Shown in pieces: positions 43,247-53,500 of a DNA stretch of 64,000 nt. The position numbers and the translations under genes were made by a program. Location of the stretch: the NCBI RefSeq assembly GCF_036567765.1, contig NZ_DATCTU010000121.1:1-64000 (forward strand), written 5' to 3'. Source of the DNA: Pseudobacteroides sp. GTDB taxonomy: Bacteria > Bacillota > Clostridia > Acetivibrionales > DSM-2933. Below the pieces are notes generated by a model that searched no databases, was not told the origin of the DNA, and saw only the letters and a program-made list of their open reading frames with translations. How positions within the stretch are numbered: position 1 is the stretch's first letter; each line of letters starts with the position of its first letter.

Positions 43247-44779
43247 TTACACTATCGGGTTTATTTCTATGTCTGTATAAATATCATCCTTCTTACTGGC
43301 CTGCATCAATTCCTTTATTGCCTCGCACAATCTAAATACTCCTTTATCTATATCTTTTAACGCTGCAAAGGTAAAATTCAAACGCAGGTTGCCATCTTCC
43401 AGGCCTGGTGATGCATAAAAGGCTGAGCCTGGAATAAAAGCAACATTTTTTTCTGCCGCCTTAGGTACAAGCTCCAATGCAGATACCCCTTCCGGAAGTT
43501 TACACCATACATAATACCCACCCTTAGGCCTGCTCCAGGTCATACCCTTTGGAGCATACTTTGAAAGAGCATCGCACATGATATCTCTTTTTTGTTTATA
43601 CTCCCTGCATATTTTAGCCATATGCCTATCAATGCCTCCACTTAAGATAAACCTTTCTATTATGGTTTGGGATAAGCTGCTTGAATGCAAATCGGTTACC
43701 TGCTTTACCGCTGCAAACCTCTCCACCACCTTTTTATGAGCAACCATCCATCCAAGTCTTAAACCTGAATATACGTTTTTGGAAAATGTACTTATATAAA
43801 CTACATATCCGCTGCTGTCCATCGATTTTAGGAGCGGAAGTTGATGCCCGTCATAACACAAGTCTCCATAGGCATCATCCTCCATGATCAATATCCTGTA
43901 CCTGTTGGCCAGTTCTATAAGCCGCCTTCTTCTATCCAGCTCCATATCAACACCGGATGGATTGTGAAAAGAGGGCATGGTATAAATGAGCTTTGGCCTG
44001 TACCTTTGAAGAAGCTGCTCTAAAACATCTATCCTCATTCCGTTTTCATCTATAGACACACTCAGTATCCTGGCTCCAATGGCCTTAAATGCCTGGACTG
44101 CCGGAAAAAATGTAGGTTCTTCAACTACAACTATATCACCAGGATCAAGTATTACCCTTGCAGCAATGTCAATGCCTTGCTGAGACCCTGAAAGAACCAT
44201 TACTTCCTCATAGCTGCAATATACACCTCTTCTGTGCATTAACCCGCTAATAGCAGTCCTAAGGGATGTGAATCCTTCTGTAGGTGTATGAAATAGAGCC
44301 CTGAAGTTGCGGTTTTCGATGATCTCTCTCTCGATTCCTTCCAAAGCTTCTATAGGCCCGCTTTCCGGTGCTGCAACACCTGTGGCAAATGATATTACAT
44401 CCTTTCTGCTTGCCAGAGTAAGTAAATCCTTTACCAAATGCGAATCAAAACCTGCTGAATACTGGCTGAATATATGATTCCATGTAGGTTCTTTAAACTC
44501 ATTCGCATTGCTGCTCTCCTCCTGTATAGAGGATAGGACAACAGTGCCGTTTCCAACTCTGGACTCTACCAATCCCTCTGCTTTAAGTTCCCTGTAAGCA
44601 TTCAATACAGTGCTTCTATTTACGCCAAGGCTGTCTGCAAGCTTTCTTTCAGGGGGAAGCTTAAAACCGGAAATCAGCTGTCCCCGAATGATTTGCTCCC
44701 TGATTTGTTCAAATATCTGAATATATATTGGGGTATTAATACTTTTATCGATAGCAATTTTAATACCAATCACCTCCAT
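43247..44779 (-). CDS. MocR-type GntR/aminotransferase regulator
   Basis: 510 residues as listed. A GntR winged helix (about 10-80, PIYIQIFEQIREQIIRGQ, LPPERKLADSLGVNRSTV) is joined to a fold-type I aminotransferase domain with PLP Lys in STFSKNVYSGLRLGW. MocR proteins use PLP or an aminoated ligand to control nearby genes, often an aminotransferase, as here. The start is in doubt: the ATG at 44779 has no ribosome site, but GGAGGTG within its first codons stands six bases before an ATT (44764), giving a protein starting IKIAIDKS, as most relatives begin. Palindromes near the promoter suggest autoregulation. Confidence 0.88.
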   Translation of the reverse strand: MEVIGIKIAIDKSINTPIYIQIFEQIREQIIRGQLISGFKLPPERKLADSLGVNRSTVLNAYRELKAEGLVESRVGNGTVVLSSIQEESSNANEFKEPTWNHIFSQYSAGFDSHLVKDLLTLASRKDVISFATGVAAPESGPIEALEGIEREIIENRNFRALFHTPTEGFTSLRTAISGLMHRRGVYCSYEEVMVLSGSQQGIDIAARVILDPGDIVVVEEPTFFPAVQAFKAIGARILSVSIDENGMRIDVLEQLLQRYRPKLIYTMPSFHNPSGVDMELDRRRRLIELANRYRILIMEDDAYGDLCYDGHQLPLLKSMDSSGYVVYISTFSKNVYSGLRLGWMVAHKKVVERFAAVKQVTDLHSSSLSQTIIERFILSGGIDRHMAKICREYKQKRDIMCDALSKYAPKGMTWSRPKGGYYVWCKLPEGVSALELVPKAAEKNVAFIPGSAFYASPGLEDGNLRLNFTFAALKDIDKGVFRLCEAIKELMQASKKDDIYTDIEINPIV

Positions 44780-44864
44780 TGGACTAATCCAATTTAATTA
44801 TATATCTAAAATATTCCTTTAACAACATCCAATGCCATATTATTATAACCATCCAATTATGGAT
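44778..44864 (-). promoter_or_regulatory. MocR promoter with two palindromic sites
   Basis: On the minus strand TTGTTA (44820-44825), 17-base spacer and TATAAT (44797-44802). ATTGGACTAATCCAAT (44778-44793, 14 of 16 palindromic) lies at the start site and ATCCAATTATGGAT (44851-44864) upstream; both share TCCAAT. Probable MocR operators (inference). Confidence 0.6.
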
Positions 44865-44983
44865 CAGAATATATTATAATATTTTGGACAGTTAAGATGA
44901 GCTTTGCTCTGTTGGAAATATATGATATAATACATACTTGAAATTATTATGATTTTATTGTAAATAGAGGGGCATATATAGGT

Positions 44984-45820
44984 ATGATATTTATTATAAC
45001 CGCACTTATGCTGGAAGCTTCTCCTATTATTGATCACTATAAGCTTAAGAGGGATATGTCCATTCATCCATTTCCTGTATTTCGCAACAATGAGATCTCA
45101 CTTATAGTAAGCGGAGTTGGAAAGGTTAAGTCCGCGATGGCAGCAACCTTCTTGAGTTCAAAACACAATGCAACTGGCAATAATCTATTAATTAATATAG
45201 GACTTTGTGGTGCCAGAATGGGTAAATATCCACTTGGCAGTCTTCTTATAATAAACAAGGTTACTGACCTGGATACCGGAAAGGACTATTACCCTGATGT
45301 TTTTGTCGGGGATGGTTTGCCTAATGAATCTATATTCTGCTGCTCAAAACCGGTTAAACATAACCATACCCAATATATGGATAATCTCTTTGATATGGAG
45401 TCTGCAGGAATTATGGAAGCAGCCTGTAAGTTTTTCTACGCTCATCAGGTTGCCCTAATTAAGATAGTTTCAGATTTTTTGATGCCAGAAAACCTTGAAA
45501 AACTACGGCTTAGAGACTATATAAAATGTAACATACCAACCATAGAAAAAATTATTAATAAACTTGGAAAAGTTAATAGCTTATCCAGTTCAATTTCCTT
45601 TGAGGAAGAAGAGAAGATTATCTCAATAATTTCAGAAAATATCAGGCTTTCTTCCGCCATGAAGCAAATTCTGAATGTGGAAGTAAAAAAGTTAAAGAGA
45701 AAAGGACTGATGCCTTTAAAAGTCCTGGAAAAGCATATAAAGAACAACGCTAATACCAAACCTGAAGGGAAGAAAATTTTTGAACAAGTCATCAAAGATA
45801 TCAGGCAAGACGCCTTTTAA
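44984..45820 (+). CDS. MTA/SAH nucleosidase-like protein of the spl operon
   Basis: 278 residues. The first ~185 residues have the nucleoside phosphorylase/hydrolase fold: ALMLEASPI, VSGVGKVKSAMAATF, LINIGLCGARMG, the substrate-binding DMESAGIMEAA and KIVSDF. The C-terminal ~90 residues are helical and basic and not part of the usual enzyme. The gene overlaps splB by 41 bases, so it probably works with spore photoproduct lyase; a role in clearing SAM by-products is possible but speculative, since SPL regenerates SAM. Confidence 0.75.
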   Translation: MIFIITALMLEASPIIDHYKLKRDMSIHPFPVFRNNEISLIVSGVGKVKSAMAATFLSSKHNATGNNLLINIGLCGARMGKYPLGSLLIINKVTDLDTGKDYYPDVFVGDGLPNESIFCCSKPVKHNHTQYMDNLFDMESAGIMEAACKFFYAHQVALIKIVSDFLMPENLEKLRLRDYIKCNIPTIEKIINKLGKVNSLSSSISFEEEEKIISIISENIRLSSAMKQILNVEVKKLKRKGLMPLKVLEKHIKNNANTKPEGKKIFEQVIKDIRQDAF

Positions 45821-46790
45821 TACAATTTATATTGAAGAAAATGCTTTTGACTATCCGATAACCAGGGACGTTTTAAAAGATCATCCCTGTATTCCGGTTG
45901 TCAAAATACGCTGCTATAAGGATGTTTTCAACCGCAAAAAGCAGAACTTCAGTATTCAAAAGCAATACCCGTCATTAATACTGGCTGTTAAGGAAGATAC
46001 TTTCCTCTATGAGGGTCCTAAGGTTTGCCAAAGCTTTGGACATGCCAACTTTTATTACACATCCTTCTTGTTAAACTGTATTTTTAACTGTGAGTACTGC
46101 TATCTTCAGGGTATGTACCCATCAGCAAACCTGGTGGCATTTGTAAATATCCATGAATATAAGACAGCCATTAAAAATGCCTCTTTAAATGCACCCTTAT
46201 ATCTGGCGGCTTCATATGACACTGATTTGATTGGATTCCACAAATTAATTCCATACATGGATTACTTTTATGAGTTCTTCAATTCAAACACAAATATAAC
46301 AGTTGAAATACGTACCAAAAGCGGGAGTCAAAGCTTTTATAAAGCCTATTCCCCTTTGGATAATATCATTATCGCTTTTACCCTCTCTCCGGAGGAAATA
46401 ATTAGAAAATTTGAAAAGCATACACCATCTCTAGATATCAGATTAAAGGCAATAAATACAGCGATAAATGAAGGTTATAAGGTAAGACTTTGTCTTGACC
46501 CTGTATTTATAAATCCTGAAACAGATGATCTTTATGAGCCCTTTTTCAGGTATATCTTTAATAAAATCAATCCGGACAGTGTTTTTGATGTTGGATATGG
46601 ATTTTTCCGCATGTCCAATGAGTTTTTCAAAAGAATAGGAAAGCATAATAATTCATCACTGTTTGCACAAGACTACTGTCTGATTGATGATATAATATCT
46701 TATCCATTGGAACTTCAGGAAAAAGTCAAATCAAATCACATTAAAATGCTTTCACAATACATTAAGAAGGAGAGAATATTTTCATTATGA
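45780..46790 (+). CDS. splB: Spore photoproduct lyase
   Basis: 336 residues from a TTG at 45780, with GGGAAG six bases upstream inside the preceding gene. The radical SAM cluster motif is CIFNCEYCYLQG (CxxxCxxC), followed by YPSANLVAFVN. FEDTFLYEGPK-like residues (EDTFLYEGPK) and the C-terminal GYGFFRMS also match SplB. It repairs the thymine dimer of UV-irradiated spores during germination. The late conserved Cys used for H-atom transfer should lie near the DPVFINP region but I could not place it with confidence. Overlaps the SDR gene by 4 bases. Confidence 0.88.
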   Translation: MNKSSKISGKTPFNTIYIEENAFDYPITRDVLKDHPCIPVVKIRCYKDVFNRKKQNFSIQKQYPSLILAVKEDTFLYEGPKVCQSFGHANFYYTSFLLNCIFNCEYCYLQGMYPSANLVAFVNIHEYKTAIKNASLNAPLYLAASYDTDLIGFHKLIPYMDYFYEFFNSNTNITVEIRTKSGSQSFYKAYSPLDNIIIAFTLSPEEIIRKFEKHTPSLDIRLKAINTAINEGYKVRLCLDPVFINPETDDLYEPFFRYIFNKINPDSVFDVGYGFFRMSNEFFKRIGKHNNSSLFAQDYCLIDDIISYPLELQEKVKSNHIKMLSQYIKKERIFSL

Positions 46791-47479
46791 AGGTTGCAAT
46801 ATTAACAGGTTCATCAAAAGGTATAGGCCTTTCTATTGTAAAAAGGCTGATTTCCCTAAATTATAAAGTCTATGGACTGTCACGCTCTAAAGACAGTACT
46901 TATTCACACGACAGGTTTATACCGGTTCAATGTGATCTTTTAAACACTGATGAGCTGACAAAGGCAGTTACCTCAATAATAGATTGTGCTCCCCAGATAG
47001 ATCTTCTTATAAACAATGCAGGTGTGGGATACTTCGGTACCCATGAGCAGATATCCGTTAAGGATATTCAAACTATGATACGTACTAACTTAGAAGCCCC
47101 CCTTGTCCTCTGCAGACTCCTTCTAAGGCCGTTAAAAAACAGCAGGGGGACGATTTTATCAATATCATCTGTAACTGCAAAAAAAGTCAGTACACATGGA
47201 TGTGCTTATGCTGCAACTAAAGCTGGCCTTTCCCACTTTCTCACAAGCCTTTTTGAAGAGGTCAGAAAGTCCGGTATAAAAATAACCACCATTCATCCCG
47301 ATATTACCAAAAGCAATTTTTACGACTCACTTGATTTTACCTATGAAGATGTGGAAGGTGCAGTAATTTTAGCTGACCAGGTAGCTGATGCAGTAGAATA
47401 TGTCCTTTCAAACAACCAAAATATTGTTGTCAGTGATATAACTCTTCGCCCTCAGATTAACCGGATCAAAAGAAAATAG
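46787..47479 (+). CDS. Short-chain dehydrogenase/reductase
   Basis: 230 residues; Rossmann fold with TGSSKGIG (NAD(P) loop), NNAGVG and the catalytic Ser plus YAATK (Tyr-x3-Lys). The start overlaps the splB stop by ATGA, so it is the third gene of the spl operon. The substrate is unknown. Confidence 0.88.
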   Translation: MKVAILTGSSKGIGLSIVKRLISLNYKVYGLSRSKDSTYSHDRFIPVQCDLLNTDELTKAVTSIIDCAPQIDLLINNAGVGYFGTHEQISVKDIQTMIRTNLEAPLVLCRLLLRPLKNSRGTILSISSVTAKKVSTHGCAYAATKAGLSHFLTSLFEEVRKSGIKITTIHPDITKSNFYDSLDFTYEDVEGAVILADQVADAVEYVLSNNQNIVVSDITLRPQINRIKRK

Positions 47480-47665
47480 CAATAGGCTCAAAAGAAAAAA
47501 GTAGATATATTGCTGAGAAATCAGCATATGAATAAATATCTCGATTATGCCAAAAATAGAAATGATTTTATGGCTGCAATTGAGTATATAATATAAAACT
47601 TAATGTACGTTATATTAAAAGTATTATTGATTACTTTTAATATGGAAAAAAGAAAGGATGAAAAT

Positions 47666-50326
47666 ATGACTAATCTACAAAATGTTTTTATGCTAAAGGA
47701 TGGTCAGGTAGAAAAAACGCTTCAAACAAGCAAAGATAAAGGTTTAACCGATGAGGAAGCAGCTGCCAGGCTAAAAAAATACGGTACCAATGAGCTGGCA
47801 AGGGCAAAAAGGGAAAGCCTGTGGCTCCTCTTTTTAAGGCAATTTCATCAGCCCTTAATATATATTCTATTGCTTGCAGCTATTGTAACTCTGGTTATGA
47901 AAGAGCAAATTGATTCTATGGTAATATTCGGAGTTATTCTTCTTAATGGAGTAATAGGTTTTGTTCAGGAAGCTAAAGCATTAAAGGCTCTTGAATCCCT
48001 TGCAGGTTCCATTGAAACCGAGGCATCTGTCATAAGAAGCGGAAGGAAAATAAAAATTTCCAGTAAGCAATTAGTACCGGGAGACATTGTTTTTATCCAA
48101 TCTGGAGACAAAGTACCTGCAGATCTGAGACTTTTTCAGACTAACCAACTAAAAATACAGGAAGCAGCATTAACAGGCGAGTCAGTTCCAGTAGAGAAAA
48201 ACAGTAAAGCCATTGGAGAAAACGTTATTTTAGGTGATAGGGTTAATATGGCCTTTGCATCAACCTTTGTTACATTCGGTCAAGGCTATGGAATCGTTGT
48301 ATTTACAGGAACCAATACCGAAGTCGGAAAGATTTCCAATCTGTTGAAAGAAACAGTCAGAATGGAAACACCCCTGATCAAGAAAATTGCAGGATTCAGC
48401 AAACTTTTGATGTACATAATAGGCATCCTGGCAGTAGTAACGTTTGCTGTAGGTGTTTTCAGAGGGGAAGGCTGGTTGGATATGTTTAAAGCAGCAATAG
48501 CCCTGGCTGTTGGTGCAATTCCCGAAGGACTTCCTGCAGCACTGGCAGCAACACTTGCCATCGGCGTATCGAGAATGGCAAAAAAGAATTCAATCACACG
48601 AAAGCTACCAGTAGTTGAAACCCTTGGAAGCACCACTGTTATTTGCTCCGATAAAACAGGCACCCTGACGGAAAACCGTATGACCGTTAAAAAAATATGG
48701 ACCGAAAAGGGATACTATGATGTATCAGGTCAGGGTTATGACAAGGATGGCAGTATTCTTGCAAATGGAAATAAGGTTAACTTGGATGACGACCAAAGTT
48801 TATTGGAATGCTTAAGGTGTGGGGTGTTTTGCAACGACAGTTCAATAAATTTCAAAGAAGGAGGTAGTGAAATACAAGGGGATCCTACTGAAATCAGCCT
48901 GCTTGTTTGTTCAGCTAAAGCAGGAATTGATAATGATCTTCTTATAAGGAGCAACCCTCGTCTGGAGGTATTGCCTTTTGAGTCCGAAAGGCAGTATATG
49001 GCTGTATTGATAAAGACGGAAAACGGGGAAAACCGTATTTATATGAAGGGCTCCCTGGAAAAACTTTCAAAAATCAGCAACACTGGCGGCAATGTAACAA
49101 AGGCTTACGACATCATAGCATCAGATGGACTAAGGGTACTTGCATTTGCTTATAAGGTTACATCAAACAATAAAATAGTTGAGGAAGATTTAAAGGAAGG
49201 TTTTACATTTTTAGGTCTTCAGGGAATGATCGACCCCCCAAGGGCGGAAGCCATCACTGCCATCAAAAAATGCCATGATGCAGGTATAATAGTAAAAATG
49301 ATTACAGGAGACCACGCAGTCACCGCATTGGCAATTGCAAAGCAGCTTGGAATTGCCCCTACAGGCAAGGACAGCAAGGTGTATACAGGAATTGAGCTTG
49401 AAAAACTAAGCAGCGAGGAATTAAAAGGTGTTGCGGCTTCAAATAACGTTTTTGCAAGGGTTACTCCCGAGCAAAAGCTAAGGCTTGTTGAAGCACTGCA
49501 AGCCTTAGGCCATGTTGTTGCGATGACAGGCGACGGAGTAAATGATGCACCAGCCTTGAAAAAGGCGGATATCGGTATCGCAATGGGAATCACCGGTACT
49601 GAAGTGGCTAAAGATTCAGCAGATATGATACTCATGGACGATAACTTCGCCACAATAGAAAATGCTGTTGAGGAAGGAAGAGGTGTATTTGACAATCTCA
49701 CAAAATTTATTACATGGACCCTTCCCACCAACCTTGGTGAAGGTCTGGTCATACTTCTTGCCATTTTCCTTGGAATTACTTTACCCATAACTCCGACACA
49801 AATTTTATGGATTAACATGACTACAGCAGTGTTCCTTGGCCTTATGCTTGCTTTTGAGCCAAAAGAACCGGGAATTATGCAGAAGAAACCCAGAAGCCCG
49901 TCTCAACCCATTTTAACAAAAGAGCTAATAGTAAAGATAATTATTGTAAGTATAATTCTTCTTGCTGCGTCCTTCCTCATGTTCGATCATGCAATAAGGA
50001 ACGGCAGCAGTATAGAAGCAGCAAGAACTACAGCAGTAACAGTTTTTATTGTTATAGAGGCTGCATATCTTATCAACAGCCGCTCATTACATGCAGGCCT
50101 TATAAAAATAGGATTCTTCTCCAATAAATTTATATTCTTGGGTATTCTTACAATGGCAGTTTTGCAGTGGGCATTCATTTACCTGCCCTTTATGAACAGT
50201 GCCTTTAAAACAGAGCCACTTTCAGGCGATGTTTGGATAAAAATAGTTGCAATAGGAATTGGAACCTTTATCGTAATGGAGGTTGAGAAAGTAGTTTCAA
50301 AGTTATTTATATCTAAAAAGCAATAA
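47666..50326 (+). CDS. P-type cation-transporting ATPase
   Basis: 886 residues from the ATG at 47666, with AAAGGA upstream; an earlier in-frame ATG at 47603 has none. N-terminal cation ATPase domain (about 12-80), actuator motif LTGESVP, M4 motif PEGLPA, phosphorylation site DKTGT (Asp329), and hinge TGDGVNDAPA. It is a type II pump like PMR1/SERCA. M6 reads NMTTA rather than NMxTD, so one Ca2+ ligand is missing and the ion is uncertain (Ca2+, Mn2+, or other). Monocistronic, ended by a terminator. Confidence 0.9.
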   Translation: MTNLQNVFMLKDGQVEKTLQTSKDKGLTDEEAAARLKKYGTNELARAKRESLWLLFLRQFHQPLIYILLLAAIVTLVMKEQIDSMVIFGVILLNGVIGFVQEAKALKALESLAGSIETEASVIRSGRKIKISSKQLVPGDIVFIQSGDKVPADLRLFQTNQLKIQEAALTGESVPVEKNSKAIGENVILGDRVNMAFASTFVTFGQGYGIVVFTGTNTEVGKISNLLKETVRMETPLIKKIAGFSKLLMYIIGILAVVTFAVGVFRGEGWLDMFKAAIALAVGAIPEGLPAALAATLAIGVSRMAKKNSITRKLPVVETLGSTTVICSDKTGTLTENRMTVKKIWTEKGYYDVSGQGYDKDGSILANGNKVNLDDDQSLLECLRCGVFCNDSSINFKEGGSEIQGDPTEISLLVCSAKAGIDNDLLIRSNPRLEVLPFESERQYMAVLIKTENGENRIYMKGSLEKLSKISNTGGNVTKAYDIIASDGLRVLAFAYKVTSNNKIVEEDLKEGFTFLGLQGMIDPPRAEAITAIKKCHDAGIIVKMITGDHAVTALAIAKQLGIAPTGKDSKVYTGIELEKLSSEELKGVAASNNVFARVTPEQKLRLVEALQALGHVVAMTGDGVNDAPALKKADIGIAMGITGTEVAKDSADMILMDDNFATIENAVEEGRGVFDNLTKFITWTLPTNLGEGLVILLAIFLGITLPITPTQILWINMTTAVFLGLMLAFEPKEPGIMQKKPRSPSQPILTKELIVKIIIVSIILLAASFLMFDHAIRNGSSIEAARTTAVTVFIVIEAAYLINSRSLHAGLIKIGFFSNKFIFLGILTMAVLQWAFIYLPFMNSAFKTEPLSGDVWIKIVAIGIGTFIVMEVEKVVSKLFISKKQ

Positions 50327-50348
50327 AAAATATTAACTAAAAATATCA

Positions 50349-50374
50349 GGCAGCTTATACGGCTGCCTTTTTTA
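50349..50374 (+). terminator. Terminator of the P-type ATPase gene
   Basis: Stem GGCAGC / GCTGCC with a 7-base loop and T-run. Confidence 0.85.
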
Positions 50375-50506
50375 TGTCTAAGTAATCCCATGCGATTTTG
50401 TTCTATCTAGAAAAATTCTTCTTGTAATTCCTTTACAAGAAAGATTATTATATATATTGGAAGTAGCTTTATTAATATGTTTTATTAAAGAAAGTGAGAT
50501 GATTTT

Positions 50507-53500
50507 GTGAAGCGGTTTTTAGTTTATTTTCTATCTTTATCCCTGTTTCTAAATCTGTTGCCATTAAACCAAACATGGACATTTGCCGATAGCGATGCTA
50601 CTGTTATACAGACAAAGCAGACTGACACAATTTATACTGAAGTTGCTGCTGGCGATTCCTTTTCAGCAGCTATAAAAAATGATGGAACAGTTATAGCATG
50701 GGGCCGGAATGACTACGGCCAATGTAATGTTCCTTCAGGGCTTTCCGGTGTCAAAGCTATTGCCGCAGGTAGTAATCATGTTACGGCATTAAAAGATGAT
50801 GGTACCGTAACAAGCTGGGGTTCTGTAACAAATAACGGATTAAAAAGAAATTTTCCTGATGGATTGTCCAAAGTAAAAGCCATATCGGCAGGATATGATT
50901 TTTCAGTTGCACTTATAGAAGATGGTACTGTTGTTGCATGGAGTGATAATCCCTACCAATATGAACAAACTACAATTCCGGAAGATTTGAAAAATGTAAA
51001 GGCAATCTCAGCTGGATATGATCATACCCTTGCACTAAAAGAAGACGGAACTGTGGTGGCATGGGGTTATAACTATGCCAATCAGTGCAACGTTCCGGAA
51101 TCTTTATCGGATGTTAAGGCTGTTGCTGCAGGGACAAACTATTCTTTAGCATTAAAGAATGACGGAACCATAGTTGCATGGGGTAGCCAGCACAACGGCA
51201 ATTGGGATTTAATACCACAAAACCTTTTAAATATTACATCCCTTGCTGCAGGTGGAAGTCATTCCTTAGCATTATCGGAAGACGGAACATTAGCAGCATG
51301 GGGCTATTATACAGGAGGCTTTCAAACCGGTTCACCCACAAGCGGTGGCCCCTCTATGCCCCAAGGTATTACCAATGTAAAGTCAATTTCCGCCGGAAAT
51401 AATCATTCAATAATATTAAAACAAGATGGGTCTATCCAGTGCTTCGGTTTAAATGATTTCGGACAAAGCCTTACACCTGATTCAACTAAAATTCGTTCAG
51501 TAGCTGCAGGTAATGATTTCACGCTTGTGCTTAAGGTAAACGGAACTGTTACTGCATTTGGTAACAATGATTACGGACAGTGTTCGGTCCCTTCGGATCT
51601 TTCTGATGTACAAGCTGTTGCGACCGGTTATGACCATTCGGTAGCTCTTAAAAATGATGGCACTGTAGTGGCATGGGGAAATAATACATCCTATCAGTGT
51701 GATGTTCCACCTAGTCTGAAAGATGTTAAGGCTATAGCTGCAGGATATGGTTTTACCCTTGCTTTAAAGAATGACGGTACTGTTATCGCTTGGGGGGATA
51801 ATTATTACGGTCAGTGTGATATTCCAGATGAGCTATCCGGTGTAAAAGCCATTGCAGCAAGTGATAGTCACAGTGCAGCAATAAACCATGATGGAAGCAT
51901 TGTCTACTGGGGTGATATTGGCAATGGGAAATACGCCTCCCTAAGCCAATCTCAAAACTATATTGATATCTCCGTCGGATATAACTTTGCAGCAGCACTT
52001 TCTTCGGATGGATTTGTGCATCTCTGGGGAGATGATCCTTCAAGTCTACCTTCCACGCTGGAGCAACTTTCAGGTGCAAAATCAATACATGCCGGAAGTG
52101 ATTACATAATTGCATTAAATGGAAATAAGACAATCAGCCTCTGGCAAAATCACAGCGAAGCATTCTATCTTGATCCCAGCACATACAGAAATGTAAAACA
52201 AGTCGCTGCAGGGCGATACCATGCAGCTCTGTTAATGGGGGATGGTTCACTGGTTGGAATCGGATATAGAGTTTTTTTTATCGGATTTGCTCAAATTCCA
52301 ACCCTAAAATGGAAAAAAGTATTTACCAATAACGAAATATATCTTGGCATTCTAAGTGACAACAGTCTTTGGCAGTGGAGCAACATAATATATGAAGCAG
52401 CTGGAACCGAAAGTGAAGCAGCTATGCTTACCCACCCTGTAAAAATGCTGGAACATGTAACCGATGTATCTATAGGCAATGAGGGAAACATTCTGGCTGT
52501 CACCGAGGACAAAAAGCTTTGGACCTGGGGCAGTAACAGTTATGGCCAATTAGGAGATAATACTACAAACCATAGCTCCAAGCCTATAAATATAATGGAT
52601 GATGTTTATAGGATCAGCGGTGATTATTCAACATGCTTTGCAATTAAAAACGACAACACACTCTGGGGATGGGGTGATAATTCCGGAGGTCAGCTTGGTG
52701 GAGATTTACCTAACTATGTAACTCCAAAAAAAATAATGGATGATGTTATTGATGTTGCCAGCGGACCTGATTACTTTATGGCTATAAAAACAGATAACAA
52801 CCTGTGGGGTATGGGTGATAATACTTTTGGACAAATGTGCAATATATCAGATTCAAACAGTAAACCCGTCGCAATTATGGATAAAGTAAAGAAAATAAAA
52901 ATAAAGTATTATTCCTGCTATGCAATAAAGTCAGATAACACCTTGTGGACATGGGGTAATAACGAATATGGCCAATTGGGGTATATTTTAGAATCTGATT
53001 CGTTTAGTAACACCCCAAAAAGAATTATGGATAATGTTAATGAAGGAATAAAGGAAGTTTTTGCTTCAACCCAATCAGCATACGCCTTAACAATGGATAA
53101 TTCACTGTATTCATGGGGCTCTAATGACCAAGGTCAATTAGGAAGAGTCACAGAGGGCACTAATAACCAACCTGCAGAAATAATGGACTTTATTAATGAT
53201 TTATCTGTATCTGACAGCCATGTCCTTGCATTAGATACCTATGGCACACTTTGGGGCTGGGGAGACAACTCTGATAACCAGATTGTACCTAGGGACACTC
53301 AATCAAATATTATCGAACCAACACTCATTACCGATAATGTCATCCAATTCTCAACAGGCCATAGAACAAGTAGTTATATAGATGCTGATGGTTACCTTTT
53401 CAGGCTTGGAAGGGTAAATGGCTATACCTTATGGGAACCCGAGCATATGCCTGTCCAACCGTTTATAGGCAGTGCTTCGTTATTAGACGATACTATTGAA

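Noticed and set aside
47528..47596. 22-codon ORF between the SDR and ATPase genes (MNKYLDYAKNRNDF)
   Set aside because: No clear ribosome site and too short to judge; may be a decayed gene end.
49219..49818. 199-codon minus-strand open frame
   Set aside because: Antisense to the P-type ATPase core motifs; no ribosome site.
50412..50443. Hairpin upstream of the RCC1-SLH gene (TTCTTGTAA / TTACAAGAA)
   Set aside because: A short inverted repeat in AT-rich DNA; no evidence that it is an operator or RNA element.
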